This document shows, piece after piece, positions 34,522 through 42,960 of a stretch of DNA of 62,553 bases. The translations under genes and the position numbers were made by a program. This DNA comes from an uncultured Bacteroidales bacterium. GTDB taxonomy: Bacteria > Bacteroidota > Bacteroidia > Bacteroidales > Paludibacteraceae. The DNA is taken from contig CALATT010000069.1 in NCBI GenBank assembly GCA_937891905.1, positions 1-62,553 of the forward strand. Reading direction: 5' to 3'. A model generated the notes under the pieces. That model was not told the origin of the DNA, made no database searches, and was given only the letters and a program-made list of their open reading frames with translations. How positions within the stretch are numbered: position 1 is the first letter of the stretch; each line of letters starts with the position of its first letter.

Positions 34522-35550
34522 TCAAAAATATTCACTTACAGCAAACTCAAACTGAGAGATGAAAATTTGCTTGAAGGCATGCAGATTATTTTGTTCATAG
34601 AAAATCAACATCGCTTTCTTGTAATCTATTGAATCTACTGTGCGAAACGACAACGGACAATAGCCATTAGCAATCAGCAATGCGTTACTCGTGATGCGAG
34701 CAGTACGCTTATTACCATCCATAAAGGGTTGAATATAACTTAGCAGTAGCAATGCTAATAATGCCTTTTCAAATACATTACTTTTGCTATTTATCAAATC
34801 ACATGTCGCTTGCATGGCTTCGCGAATTTGAAACTCGTTATCCAACGGACGATAGTTGGTTCCTGTAATGCCTACTCGACGATAACGCAACCCCTTGTCC
34901 ACAGATAACTCTTTTGTTAGCAATGAGTGTATATCTTCAACACGACCAATGGTCAGTGTTTGGAGATAATCAGGATTATCCAGCACAAAACGCAAAGCAT
35001 CTTTGTGATTTAGCAACATCACAGCCTCCTCCTTGGTTTTGCCATCCGCAGTTTTGCTCTCACGCAAAAGGCGTTCTGTTTCTAAAAGAGAATAGGTATT
35101 GCCTTCTATTTGCGAAGACTTCCAACTGAGATCTATGCCTAACCGTTCCATTTCTTTGCGATACTCACCATTAGTCATCTCCGTCACATGACGACGGAAA
35201 GTGTCCTGCAATGATTGTAAGTGTTCTAATTCTGCAGGCGTAAATAAATCTACTTCAGGCAATAGACGAGTGACGAGAGCAAAATTAAAACTCGTTTGCA
35301 CTTGACGCTCATCAATATCATTTACAAAATAAGTGTCCAAATTTATTGGCATCAATAGATGTGCTTGCGATGACAGACTATAGCGGGTGGCTTTGTTCTG
35401 GCCACTCACGGTGATAGTTCCATTACGGACCTCTGCTGCAAGATAGCGTTTCATCGTTGCATCGCTACCAATAAACCCTAATCCATTAATGATGTCCTTT
35501 CGTGAAGAATTTGGATGGAAATGCAGATATTGTAGTATCTCCTTATTCAT
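34522..35550 (-). CDS. Fic-domain protein with Gln in place of the catalytic His
   Basis: A 342-residue protein. An N-terminal winged-helix-like domain (~1-70: HPNSSRKDIINGLGFIGSDA) leads to a Fic domain (~190-320). The inhibitory-helix motif SSQIEG (~150) fits [S/T]xxxE[G/N]. The Fic motif reads YIQPFMDGNKRTAR, where the first residue of HPFx(D/E)GNxR is Gln (codon CAA at 34729-34731). Without the His, AMP transfer by the usual mechanism is not expected; it may bind a nucleotide or act as a regulator. Own promoter; divergent from mfd. Confidence 0.85.
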   Translation of the reverse strand: MNKEILQYLHFHPNSSRKDIINGLGFIGSDATMKRYLAAEVRNGTITVSGQNKATRYSLSSQAHLLMPINLDTYFVNDIDERQVQTSFNFALVTRLLPEVDLFTPAELEHLQSLQDTFRRHVTEMTNGEYRKEMERLGIDLSWKSSQIEGNTYSLLETERLLRESKTADGKTKEEAVMLLNHKDALRFVLDNPDYLQTLTIGRVEDIHSLLTKELSVDKGLRYRRVGITGTNYRPLDNEFQIREAMQATCDLINSKSNVFEKALLALLLLSYIQPFMDGNKRTARITSNALLIANGYCPLSFRTVDSIDYKKAMLIFYEQNNLHAFKQIFISQFEFAVSEYF

Positions 35551-35579
35551 ATTTTAGTACTGATTTTTGATTTGCGGTG

Positions 35580-35587
35580 CAAAGATA
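35580..35587 (-). promoter_or_regulatory. -7 box of the Fic gene promoter
   Basis: Minus strand TATCTTTG, 29 nt before ATG 35550. No clear -33 match was seen. Confidence 0.6.
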
Positions 35588-35672
35588 CAACTTTTTCTTG
35601 AATTTGCGGCTCATTTCGGACAAAAAAAAGCAAAAAAACTTACTTTTTTGATCCGCAAAGGCAAAAAACACG

Positions 35673-35710
35673 CACGCGCTTGCGTATATAAAAAAAAATC
35701 ACTACCTTTG
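35673..35710 (+). promoter_or_regulatory. mfd promoter with 15-mer at -33
   Basis: CACGCGCTTGCGTAT (35673-35687), exactly 15 nt, then -7 TACCTTTG (35703-35710). ATG 35730 follows 19 nt later. Same layout as the pullulanase and fumarase promoters. Confidence 0.75.
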
Positions 35711-35729
35711 CACCCGATTTACTCAATCA

Positions 35730-38700
35730 ATGACCATAGAGGATTTACATAGTGCATTCTTGGATAGACCTGAGATAAAAGCAGCTATCAAAGAACTCAA
35801 AAGAGGCGGTGAGACACACCTCCTCTTGAGCGGACTGCACGCGAGCGCGAGAGCACTCGCTATTGAAGCGTTGAAGAGAAGTAGTGAGTACAGAGTAGTG
35901 AGTAGTGAGTACAGAGTGTTCTTTGTTGTTATCGATAATGAAGAAGATGCGAAATACCTCTATGCGGACCTGAAGAAGAGTAGTGAGTATAGAGGCGGAG
36001 AGCCTCCGCAGGCGAGAAAAAGTCAAGAGTCAAAAGTATTCTTTTTTCCTTCCAGTAAGCGCAGACGCACAACTGACGAGGCAATGGTCATCCAACGCAC
36101 AGAGTGCTTGGCAGCAATGGAAAGTGGAAAGTCAAGAGTGGAAAGTCAAGAGGCAGAGGCGATGATTATTGTGACCTACCCAGAGGCGATTAACGAAACC
36201 GTGCCTGCACAAGAAACACTCTCTGCCATCAGTTGTCAGTTCTCAGTAGGACAAGAGATACAACAATCCACACTCGCCAACCAACTCTCAGAAATAGGTT
36301 TTGAACGCGTGGACTTCGTCTTCGAACCAGGACAATACGCCATACGAGGAGGAATAGTGGATATATACAGTTACAGCCACGACATGCCGTACCGACTTGA
36401 CTTTTTCGGTGATGAGATAGATAGCATTCGCGAGTTTGACATAGAAGACCAACTCAGTAAGAACAAAGTAACCACCGCGCAGATAGTAGGACGAGACGAT
36501 GTACGATGTACGATGTACGATGTACCAAGTACTAAGGATCAAGAGGCTACTATATTAGACTACTTGCCAGAGAATACCCTCTGGATAAGCAATGATTTCG
36601 CAGTAGTCAAGTATAAAGCACCGAGTATTGAGTACAGAGTACAGAGTAGTGAGTATGGAGTACAGAGAACTATTGAGATGGCAGAGAAGAGTTACTTCAC
36701 CACATACAGCCACATAGCATTCCATACTATTCCACAACCTGTATTCAATAAGCAGTTTGACCTACTAACCGCCAACCTACAAGAATACAAAGAAAAAGGA
36801 TATACCATCTATATCCTCGCCGAGCAAAAGAAACAACTGGACCGACTTGCTGCGATAGTAGAGAGTAGTGAGTATGGAGTAGTGACTAGTGAGTACGCAG
36901 TAGAGAGTAGTCTAACAGCGCAGCGGTCTAACAGCGCCAGCGGTCTAACAGTAAAACGGTCTAACAGCGCCAGCGGTCTATCCTTCATCCCTATCAATAG
37001 CACACTGCATGGGGGATTTATAGACCATGACCTCAAGATCTGCTGCTATACCGACCATCAGATATTCGAGCGTTACCACCGCGTGCAGATGAGCAGCGAG
37101 AACGCACGACGAGGTAAAGCCATCATCACACTACGAGAAATCAACCAACTACAAATAGGCGATTTCGTAGTACACTCTGACCACGGCATCGCTAAGTTCG
37201 GTGGATTAGTCAACGCACCCGTCAACGGAAAGATGCAAGAGAAAATCAAACTGCTCTACCGCGACGGAGCCGCCGTATATGTATCCATTCACAACCTCCA
37301 CCGTATTTCCAAATACAAAGGACGCGAAGGCGAAGCGCCTACATTAGGTAAACTCGGAGGCGGCGCATGGGAGCGACTCAAAGAGCGCACCAAGAGCCAA
37401 GTGAAGGACATAGCGCGCGACCTCATTCGTATCTACGCCGCACGCAAACAACAACAAGGATTTGCCTACGCACCCGACGGATACATGCAGCATGCACTCG
37501 AGGCATCCTTCCTATACGAAGACACGCCCGACCAAGCCAAAGCTACCGCAGACATCAAGCGCGATATGGAGCGACCCATGCCAATGGACCGACTCGTATG
37601 CGGCGATGTGGGATTTGGTAAGACCGAAGTGGCGATGCGAGCTGCTTTCAAAGCCGCTACAGACGGTAAGCAAGTGGCGGTACTCGTACCCACCACCGTA
37701 CTCGCATTACAGCACTACAATACCTTCCGCGAACGAATGGCGAACACACCCGCTAAGATAGCATACCTTAGCCGAAGAAAAACCGCCAAAGAGACCAAAG
37801 AGATATTAGAGCAGTTAGCCAACGGACAGATAGACATCCTCATCGGTACACACAAGATAGTAAATAAAAACATCAAATGGCATGATTTAGGACTACTGAT
37901 CATCGACGAAGAACAGAAATTCGGCGTGGCTGTCAAAGAGCGACTCAAGAGTATGCGCGCAAACATCGATGTACTCACACTCACCGCCACTCCTATCCCA
38001 CGCACCTTGCAGTTCTCACTCCTCGGTGCGCGAGACCTAAGCATCATGACCACGCCTCCGCAGAATAGGTACCCCGTGCAGACCGAACTGATCACTCTCG
38101 ATGATGAAGACCTTATCAAAGAGGCCATAGACTTAGAGATGGAGCGCAACGGACAGATATTCGCCGTATGCAACCGCATTGAGATGTTACCGCGTATCGA
38201 GAACCGCCTACGACGCCTTTGTCCCAACGCGCGCATCGTCACCGCACACGGACAGATGCCCGCAGGAGAAATGGAAGACCGACTGGAAGCATTCATCAAC
38301 TACGACTACGATATACTCATCGCCACTACCATCATCGAGTCAGGCGTGGATATACCCAATGCCAACACCATGCTCATCTTCGCCGCACAGAACTACGGAC
38401 TGGCTGACCTGCACCAGTTGCGCGGACGAGTAGGACGAAGCAACCGCAAAGCATACTGCTACCTCATCACACCCGATAGAGAACTCATCACCAGCGATGC
38501 ACGCAGACGATTGGAAGCACTATCCACCTTCGCCGAATTAGGAGCTGGATTCAACCTCGCCATGCAAGACCTTGACATACGCGGAGCAGGTAACTTATTA
38601 GGGGCTGAACAGTCAGGATTCATTGCCGACCTGGGATACGAGACCTACCAACGAATACTCAATGAGGCTGTGGAAGAATTACAGGAGGAGAATGGTGAAT

Positions 38701-39239
38701 TGATTAATGGTGACGCTGCGCTTAATGGTGAATTGATTAATGGTGGAATGGTGGAGAAACAATGGTGTAGCGATAGTCAGTTGGAGACTGACCTATCCAT
38801 CCATTTCCCACCGCTATACATAGAGAATATCAGCGAACGAATAACACTCTACCGCGAATTGGATAACCTACATAGCGAACAGCAGTTACTCGACTACCGC
38901 AAGAAACTCATAGACCGATTTGGACCACTGCCCGAAGAAGCAGACGAACTGCTCTCCGTAGTAAAACTGAGATGGTTGTGCTGCCAATTAGGAATAGAAA
39001 AAGTATTCCTCAAACAAGAACAACTCACTATCTTTTTCGTGCAACGCAAAGAAGCATATTGGCAGTCCGAAGCTTTCGGCAAAATAATACAATTCATCAT
39101 CGAAAGACCACAACGATGCGCCATACACGAAGAATTTGATAAGAAAGGTAACAAGACAGGCAGACGATACGCCACCATTAAAGATGTACGCACCATCGGC
39201 GGAGCGATACACTTGCTGAGCAAAGTGTTAGAGAACTAG
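35730..39239 (+). CDS. mfd: Transcription-repair coupling factor Mfd carrying in-frame short tandem repeats
   Basis: A 1169-residue protein, at the long end for the family. Order: UvrB-like N-terminal domains (~1-360), RNA polymerase-interaction (CarD-like) domain (EINQLQIGDFVVHSDHGIAKF, ~470), SF2 helicase motor with Walker A CGDVGFGKTEVAMRAAF and box II IIDEEQKFG, then the TRG/RecG-type motif and C-terminal D7 domain. It moves stalled RNA polymerase and recruits the UvrABC system. Odd: the poorly conserved loops hold repeated sequence such as RSSEYRVVSSEYRVFF (~50-65), VESSEYGVVTSEYAVESS (~376-393) and two RSNSASGL units (~397-416); these are the same families that fill nearby intergenic gaps. 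The motor domains look intact. Its stop codon (TAG 39237-39239) is the beginning of another repeat. Confidence 0.95.
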   Translation: MTIEDLHSAFLDRPEIKAAIKELKRGGETHLLLSGLHASARALAIEALKRSSEYRVVSSEYRVFFVVIDNEEDAKYLYADLKKSSEYRGGEPPQARKSQESKVFFFPSSKRRRTTDEAMVIQRTECLAAMESGKSRVESQEAEAMIIVTYPEAINETVPAQETLSAISCQFSVGQEIQQSTLANQLSEIGFERVDFVFEPGQYAIRGGIVDIYSYSHDMPYRLDFFGDEIDSIREFDIEDQLSKNKVTTAQIVGRDDVRCTMYDVPSTKDQEATILDYLPENTLWISNDFAVVKYKAPSIEYRVQSSEYGVQRTIEMAEKSYFTTYSHIAFHTIPQPVFNKQFDLLTANLQEYKEKGYTIYILAEQKKQLDRLAAIVESSEYGVVTSEYAVESSLTAQRSNSASGLTVKRSNSASGLSFIPINSTLHGGFIDHDLKICCYTDHQIFERYHRVQMSSENARRGKAIITLREINQLQIGDFVVHSDHGIAKFGGLVNAPVNGKMQEKIKLLYRDGAAVYVSIHNLHRISKYKGREGEAPTLGKLGGGAWERLKERTKSQVKDIARDLIRIYAARKQQQGFAYAPDGYMQHALEASFLYEDTPDQAKATADIKRDMERPMPMDRLVCGDVGFGKTEVAMRAAFKAATDGKQVAVLVPTTVLALQHYNTFRERMANTPAKIAYLSRRKTAKETKEILEQLANGQIDILIGTHKIVNKNIKWHDLGLLIIDEEQKFGVAVKERLKSMRANIDVLTLTATPIPRTLQFSLLGARDLSIMTTPPQNRYPVQTELITLDDEDLIKEAIDLEMERNGQIFAVCNRIEMLPRIENRLRRLCPNARIVTAHGQMPAGEMEDRLEAFINYDYDILIATTIIESGVDIPNANTMLIFAAQNYGLADLHQLRGRVGRSNRKAYCYLITPDRELITSDARRRLEALSTFAELGAGFNLAMQDLDIRGAGNLLGAEQSGFIADLGYETYQRILNEAVEELQEENGELINGDAALNGELINGGMVEKQWCSDSQLETDLSIHFPPLYIENISERITLYRELDNLHSEQQLLDYRKKLIDRFGPLPEEADELLSVVKLRWLCCQLGIEKVFLKQEQLTIFFVQRKEAYWQSEAFGKIIQFIIERPQRCAIHEEFDKKGNKTGRRYATIKDVRTIGGAIHLLSKVLEN
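35876..35996 (+). repeat. Short tandem repeat GTAGTGAGTA family inside mfd, site 1
   Basis: AGTAGTGAGTACAGAGTAGT, AGTAGTGAGTACAGAGT and, ~60 nt later, GAGTAGTGAGTATAGAGG. In frame, they encode SSEYRV units in the N-terminal domain of Mfd. Confidence 0.8.
36018..36150 (+). repeat. Short tandem repeat GTGGAAAGTCAAGA family inside mfd, site 2
   Basis: AAAGTCAAGAGTCAAAAGT (36018-36038) and AAAGTGGAAAGTCAAGAGT followed by GGAAAGTCAAG (36121-36150). In frame; encodes SGKSRVESQE-type residues. Confidence 0.7.
36498..36525 (+). repeat. Tandem GATGTAC repeat inside mfd
   Basis: Four successive GATGTAC units. The same unit fills the kdsB-deoD gap (40106-40150). Confidence 0.85.
36621..36668 (+). repeat. 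GAGTACAGAGTAGTGAGTA repeat inside mfd, site 3
   Basis: GAGTATTGAGTACAGAGTAC, then AGAGTAGTGAGTATGGAGTA and CAGAG. In frame; encodes IEYRVQSSEYGVQR. Confidence 0.8.
36856..36980 (+). repeat. Compound repeat block inside mfd, site 4
   Basis: A GTAGTGAGTA-type block (36856-36910) is followed by GGTCTAACAGCG(C)CAGC units (36911-36980, three copies of GGTCTAACAG). The 11-mer GTCTAACAGCG also occurs, reverse-complemented, in the gap after the LytTR gene (about 44549-44559). In frame; encodes two RSNSASGL units. Confidence 0.85.
38690..38755 (+). repeat. AATGGTGAATTGATTAATGG repeat inside mfd, site 5
   Basis: Two copies of AATGGTGAATTGATTAATGG separated by TGACGCTGCGCTT, then AATGGTGGA. In frame; encodes NGELING twice (~residues 990-1008) between the helicase and D7 domain. 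Confidence 0.85.
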
Positions 39240-39305
39240 TGAACTAGGGAACTAGTTAACTAGGGAACTACCCCCCCTAACCGCTTAACCGCCTAACCGC
39301 CTAAC
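39231..39305 (+). repeat. Compound short repeat between mfd and kdsB
   Basis: GAACTAGTGAACTAGGGAAC then TAGTTAACTAGGGAACTA, followed by CTAACCGCTTAACCGCC and TAACCGCCTAACCGC. The first unit includes the mfd stop codon. Nothing else lies in this gap. Confidence 0.85.
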
Positions 39306-39325
39306 CGCTAAATTAATTAAATAAT

Positions 39326-40108
39326 ATGAAATACATTGGAATAATACCTGCGCGGTACGCGTCCACGCGTTTTCCTGGCAAACCATTGGCTAACCTATGC
39401 CATAAAACCGTCATACACCGCGTATATGAGCAAGCCAGCAAAGCACTGGACACCCTACTCGTAGCCACCGACGACGAACGCATATACAACGCCGTGGAAG
39501 CATTCGAAGGCAAAGTGGTAATGACACGAACCGACCACCGCTGCGGTACCGACCGATGCCTGGAAGCATACATGGCCATCACCACACCCCAATGGAGAGA
39601 ACAAAACGATAACACCACCGTTATCATCAATATACAAGGAGATGAACCATTCATCCAACCCGAACAAATACAAACACTCATCGACTGCTTTGAGCAAAAC
39701 CCAGACACACAGATTGCTACCTTAGTGAGACCCTTCACGGCAGAAGATACCTTAGAGGACCTCGAAAACCCCAATACACCCAAAGTGGCATGGAGCGAAC
39801 AAACAGGCAATGCCCTACTCTTCTCACGAAGCGTCATACCACACATGAGAGGCGTCAACAAAGAAGAATGGCTCAACAAAGGCAAATACTACCGACATGT
39901 AGGTATTTACGCCTACCGTGCTGATATACTACAGCAAATAACACAACTACCACCCACCCCACTCGAGCAAACCGAAAGCCTCGAACAACTGAGATGGTTG
40001 GAAAACGGATACAAGATACAAATAGGTATCACCCACACACCTACTATAGGTATCGACACACCCGATGACCTCGAACGAGCTATCGAGTGGTATAGAAGAG
40101 GATGTTAG
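39326..40108 (+). CDS. kdsB: 3-deoxy-manno-octulosonate cytidylyltransferase (CMP-KDO synthetase)
   Basis: A 260-residue protein. N-terminal IPARYASTRFPGKPLA (~7-22) is the nucleotide-binding signature. EVVMTRTDHRCGTDR-type motif (VVMTRTDHRCGTDRCLEA), NIQGDEPFIQPEQI and HVGIYAYRADIL are all in place. It activates KDO with CTP for lipid A core synthesis. The length is normal. The stop TAG is the first part of a GATGTAC-family repeat. Confidence 0.96.
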   Translation: MKYIGIIPARYASTRFPGKPLANLCHKTVIHRVYEQASKALDTLLVATDDERIYNAVEAFEGKVVMTRTDHRCGTDRCLEAYMAITTPQWREQNDNTTVIINIQGDEPFIQPEQIQTLIDCFEQNPDTQIATLVRPFTAEDTLEDLENPNTPKVAWSEQTGNALLFSRSVIPHMRGVNKEEWLNKGKYYRHVGIYAYRADILQQITQLPPTPLEQTESLEQLRWLENGYKIQIGITHTPTIGIDTPDDLERAIEWYRRGC

Positions 40109-40234
40109 ATGTACGATGTACCATGTACGATGTACCATGTACGATGTACCATTTTTGAACGCTGCGCCTACAGGACGGGCAGAGCCCTACAGGATTGCTA
40201 GTAAACTAGGGAACTAGTGAACTAGGGAACTAGA
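40101..40234 (+). repeat. Compound short repeat between kdsB and deoD
   Basis: GATGTTAGATGTACGATGTA, then CCATGTACGATGTACC twice (40106-40150), a non-repeated GC-rich middle (40158-40198), then AAACTAGGGAACTAGTGAAC and TAGGGAACTAG (40204-40234). It combines the GATGTAC and AACTAGGG families. No promoter was seen. Confidence 0.85.
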
Positions 40235-40273
40235 ATAATTATAAGAAAATAATAACCTAAAAATAATACAATT

Positions 40274-40987
40274 ATGGCAAAGAATCAATGCCCAACTCCG
40301 CACATTGGTGCGCAGTATGATCAAATCGCAAAAACAGTCATCATGGCTGGTGACCCACTACGCGCAAAGTTAATGGCTGAGCGCTACCTCACCAACCCTG
40401 TTTTAGTTAACCAAGTACGAAACATGTTTGCCTACACAGGCGAATACAACGGAAAGAAAATAACCGTCATGGGACACGGAATGGGTATCCCTTCCATCGG
40501 TATATACACCTACGAGTTATTCAATTTCTACGATGTAGAAACCATCATCCGCGTGGGTTCATGCGGAGCAAGACAAGAGCATATACATGTGGGCGAACTG
40601 GTGATTGCTATGGGTAGCTGCACGGATAGCAACTACGCTGCGCAGTTTGACCTCCCTGGCGCTTTTGCTCCCATCGCTGACTTCCAACTCACACGCAAAG
40701 CAGTGGACGCATGCGAGAAATTCGGCTACACCTACCATGTAGGTAATGTCTTCTCGGCAGATGTATTCTACAGCGAAGACCCACGCAAGGCTAACTGGTC
40801 TAAGATGAGTGTGCTCGCCGACGAGATGGAGGCACCCGCTCTATACATGAACGCTGCGCGCGCAGGTAAGAAAGCGCTCGTCATCTGCACCGTGAGCGAC
40901 CATATACTCACAGGAGAGTCCACCACCGCAGAACAAAGACAAAACTCATTCACCAATATGATGGATGTGGCATTCGAAATTATCTAA
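40274..40987 (+). CDS. deoD: Purine-nucleoside phosphorylase
   Basis: A 237-residue protein of the hexameric DeoD type: MAKNQCPTPHIGAQYDQIAK start, VIMAGDPLRAKLMAE, GHGMGIPSIGIYTYEL, RVGSCGARQ, SVLADEMEAPALY (nucleoside-binding Glu-Met-Glu) and VSDHILTGE (general-acid Asp). It splits purine nucleosides with phosphate in salvage. Length and motifs are standard. 29 nt before yidC on the same strand. Confidence 0.96.
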   Translation: MAKNQCPTPHIGAQYDQIAKTVIMAGDPLRAKLMAERYLTNPVLVNQVRNMFAYTGEYNGKKITVMGHGMGIPSIGIYTYELFNFYDVETIIRVGSCGARQEHIHVGELVIAMGSCTDSNYAAQFDLPGAFAPIADFQLTRKAVDACEKFGYTYHVGNVFSADVFYSEDPRKANWSKMSVLADEMEAPALYMNAARAGKKALVICTVSDHILTGESTTAEQRQNSFTNMMDVAFEII

Positions 40988-41016
40988 CCATAAAATATAA
41001 TTAAACAACAAACAGA

Positions 41017-42921
41017 ATGGATAAAAATACATGGCTTGGCTTTCTATTGATAGCCGCGATTATTATTGGTTTTAGCATGCTCAATCGCCCTTCGAAAGAA
41101 GAACTGGCGGAGCAACAACGCATTCAAGACTCTATCCAGATGGCTAATATGGCCGCCGTGGAAGCACAACGCGTATCAGACTCATTAACGATGTTAGTTC
41201 AGGACACCACCACCGCTGTGGTTATGGAACAAGAAGATATGCAAGCACATTTCCAAGCCGCGTATGGCACTTTTGCGAAAGCAGCACAAGGTACGGAGCA
41301 ACTTGTTACATTAGAGAACGATGTGATACGCCTCACACTCAGCACACATGGCGGTACCATCCAACGCGCTGAACTGCTTAACTACCACGCTAACGGCGAC
41401 TCTATCAACCCACTATCCCTCTTCCGTGGCGACGAGTCTTCAATGGCTTTCACACTCATCACAGCCAATAATCGTATTCTACAGACATCCAATTTCTATT
41501 TCACACCTATTGTCTCCAATGACAATAAGAAAGTGACCATGCGTCTGCAGACGGAACAAGAAGATGCTTACCTCGATTTCATCTACACCCTCTCTGAGGA
41601 CTATATGGTAGATTTCGATATCCAAGCTAATAACATGCAGACTGCTCTCGCACAAAACATCAACTCCTTGGAGATGGCTTGGCAACAACTCATCCCACAG
41701 CAGGAGAAAGGACGCACTTTTGAGGAGCGCTATTCGCAACTCCAATATATGTTAGTGGGCGGGGATATAGAAAAACTCAGCGAGTCGAAAGATGATAGCG
41801 AGAAAGAGTCCGCACGCGTGCGCTGGATAGGATACAAAGACCAATTCTTCTCCACCGTACTCATCGCTGACGATGCATTCACCTCATCAGAGTTTGAGTC
41901 TATTGTACAAGCCAAGCATTCTGGTTATATTAAGCAATACACCACCCACACTTCTGTGCCATTTGACATCACAGGCAAGCAAGCAACGGGTATGCGCTTC
42001 TATTTGGGACCCAACCACTACCACACGCTCGAGGCATATGACGATGATGTAGCACGCGATGAGCGTTTACACCTCAATGAGTTGGTGCCATTAGGATGGA
42101 AAATAGTGAGTTGGATCAACACCATTCTCGTCATTCCAATGTTTGACCTATTCACCAGTTGGGGACTACATATCGGTATTGTTATCCTGCTGATGACACT
42201 CGTTATCAAGCTTATCATCTTGCCTTTCGTCTTCGTATCGTTTAAGTCAAGCGCTAAGATGCGTGCGCTCAAGCCACAGATAGATGCTATCAACGAGAAA
42301 TACCCTGCAGAGAAGATGCAAGAGCGCCAAGCCGCTACTATGCAGCTCTACCAACAAGCGGGTGTCAACCCAATGAGTGGATGTTTGCCTATGCTATTCC
42401 AATTCCCTGTATTGATGGCTATGTTCTGGTTCTTGCCAACCGCTATCGAACTGCGTGGCAAGTCACTCTTCTGGGCAGAAGACCTCTCCACCTACGACGC
42501 CGTATTCCAATGGGGATTTGAGATTCCATTCTTGGGTGACCACTTATCCCTCTTCTGCTTGCTGATGACTATCGTGAATGTTGTTTACACATACATCACC
42601 ATGCAGTCGCAGGCAACCGACCCCAATATGAAGTTCATGAAGTACATGATGTATGCTATGCCAGTCATGTTCCTCTTCATCTTCAATGATTACGCGGCTG
42701 GTTTGTCTTACTACTACCTCGTTTCCCTCTTCTTCACTATCCTCCAAACGATGATTTTCCGCTGGACACTCAACGATAAGAAGATGCTTGAGGAGATTGA
42801 AAAGAACAAAAAAAATAAAGCCGGGAAACCCAAATCCGGCTTTATGAAGCGCCTTGAAGAGATGCAACGCGAGCAACAACGATTAGCTCGCGAGCAAGCC
42901 AAAGCTAATATGAGAAGATAA
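41017..42921 (+). CDS. yidC: Membrane protein insertase YidC
   Basis: A 634-residue protein. N-terminal membrane helix (~7-22), periplasmic beta-domain (~75-370) and the conserved insertase core of five helices (~375-600), with GIVILLMTLVIKLIILPF, MSGCLPMLFQFPVLMAMFW and SYYYLVSLFFTILQ. The basic tail (GFMKRLEEMQREQQRLAREQ) probably contacts ribosomes. Normal for Bacteroidota. An inverted repeat follows 13 nt after the stop. Confidence 0.96.
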   Translation: MDKNTWLGFLLIAAIIIGFSMLNRPSKEELAEQQRIQDSIQMANMAAVEAQRVSDSLTMLVQDTTTAVVMEQEDMQAHFQAAYGTFAKAAQGTEQLVTLENDVIRLTLSTHGGTIQRAELLNYHANGDSINPLSLFRGDESSMAFTLITANNRILQTSNFYFTPIVSNDNKKVTMRLQTEQEDAYLDFIYTLSEDYMVDFDIQANNMQTALAQNINSLEMAWQQLIPQQEKGRTFEERYSQLQYMLVGGDIEKLSESKDDSEKESARVRWIGYKDQFFSTVLIADDAFTSSEFESIVQAKHSGYIKQYTTHTSVPFDITGKQATGMRFYLGPNHYHTLEAYDDDVARDERLHLNELVPLGWKIVSWINTILVIPMFDLFTSWGLHIGIVILLMTLVIKLIILPFVFVSFKSSAKMRALKPQIDAINEKYPAEKMQERQAATMQLYQQAGVNPMSGCLPMLFQFPVLMAMFWFLPTAIELRGKSLFWAEDLSTYDAVFQWGFEIPFLGDHLSLFCLLMTIVNVVYTYITMQSQATDPNMKFMKYMMYAMPVMFLFIFNDYAAGLSYYYLVSLFFTILQTMIFRWTLNDKKMLEEIEKNKKNKAGKPKSGFMKRLEEMQREQQRLAREQAKANMRR

Positions 42922-42932
42922 AATACACCGTT

Positions 42933-42960
42933 CAGGGGACTACTAAGCGGTAGTCCCTTG
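42933..42960. terminator. Inverted repeat shared by convergent yidC and SGNH-like genes
   Basis: CAGGGGACTAC (42933-42943) pairs with GTAGTCCCTTG (42950-42960), 11 pairs including one G-U, with a 6-nt loop. It encloses the stop codon of the leftward gene. There is no T run, so it is only a candidate bidirectional terminator. Confidence 0.5.
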
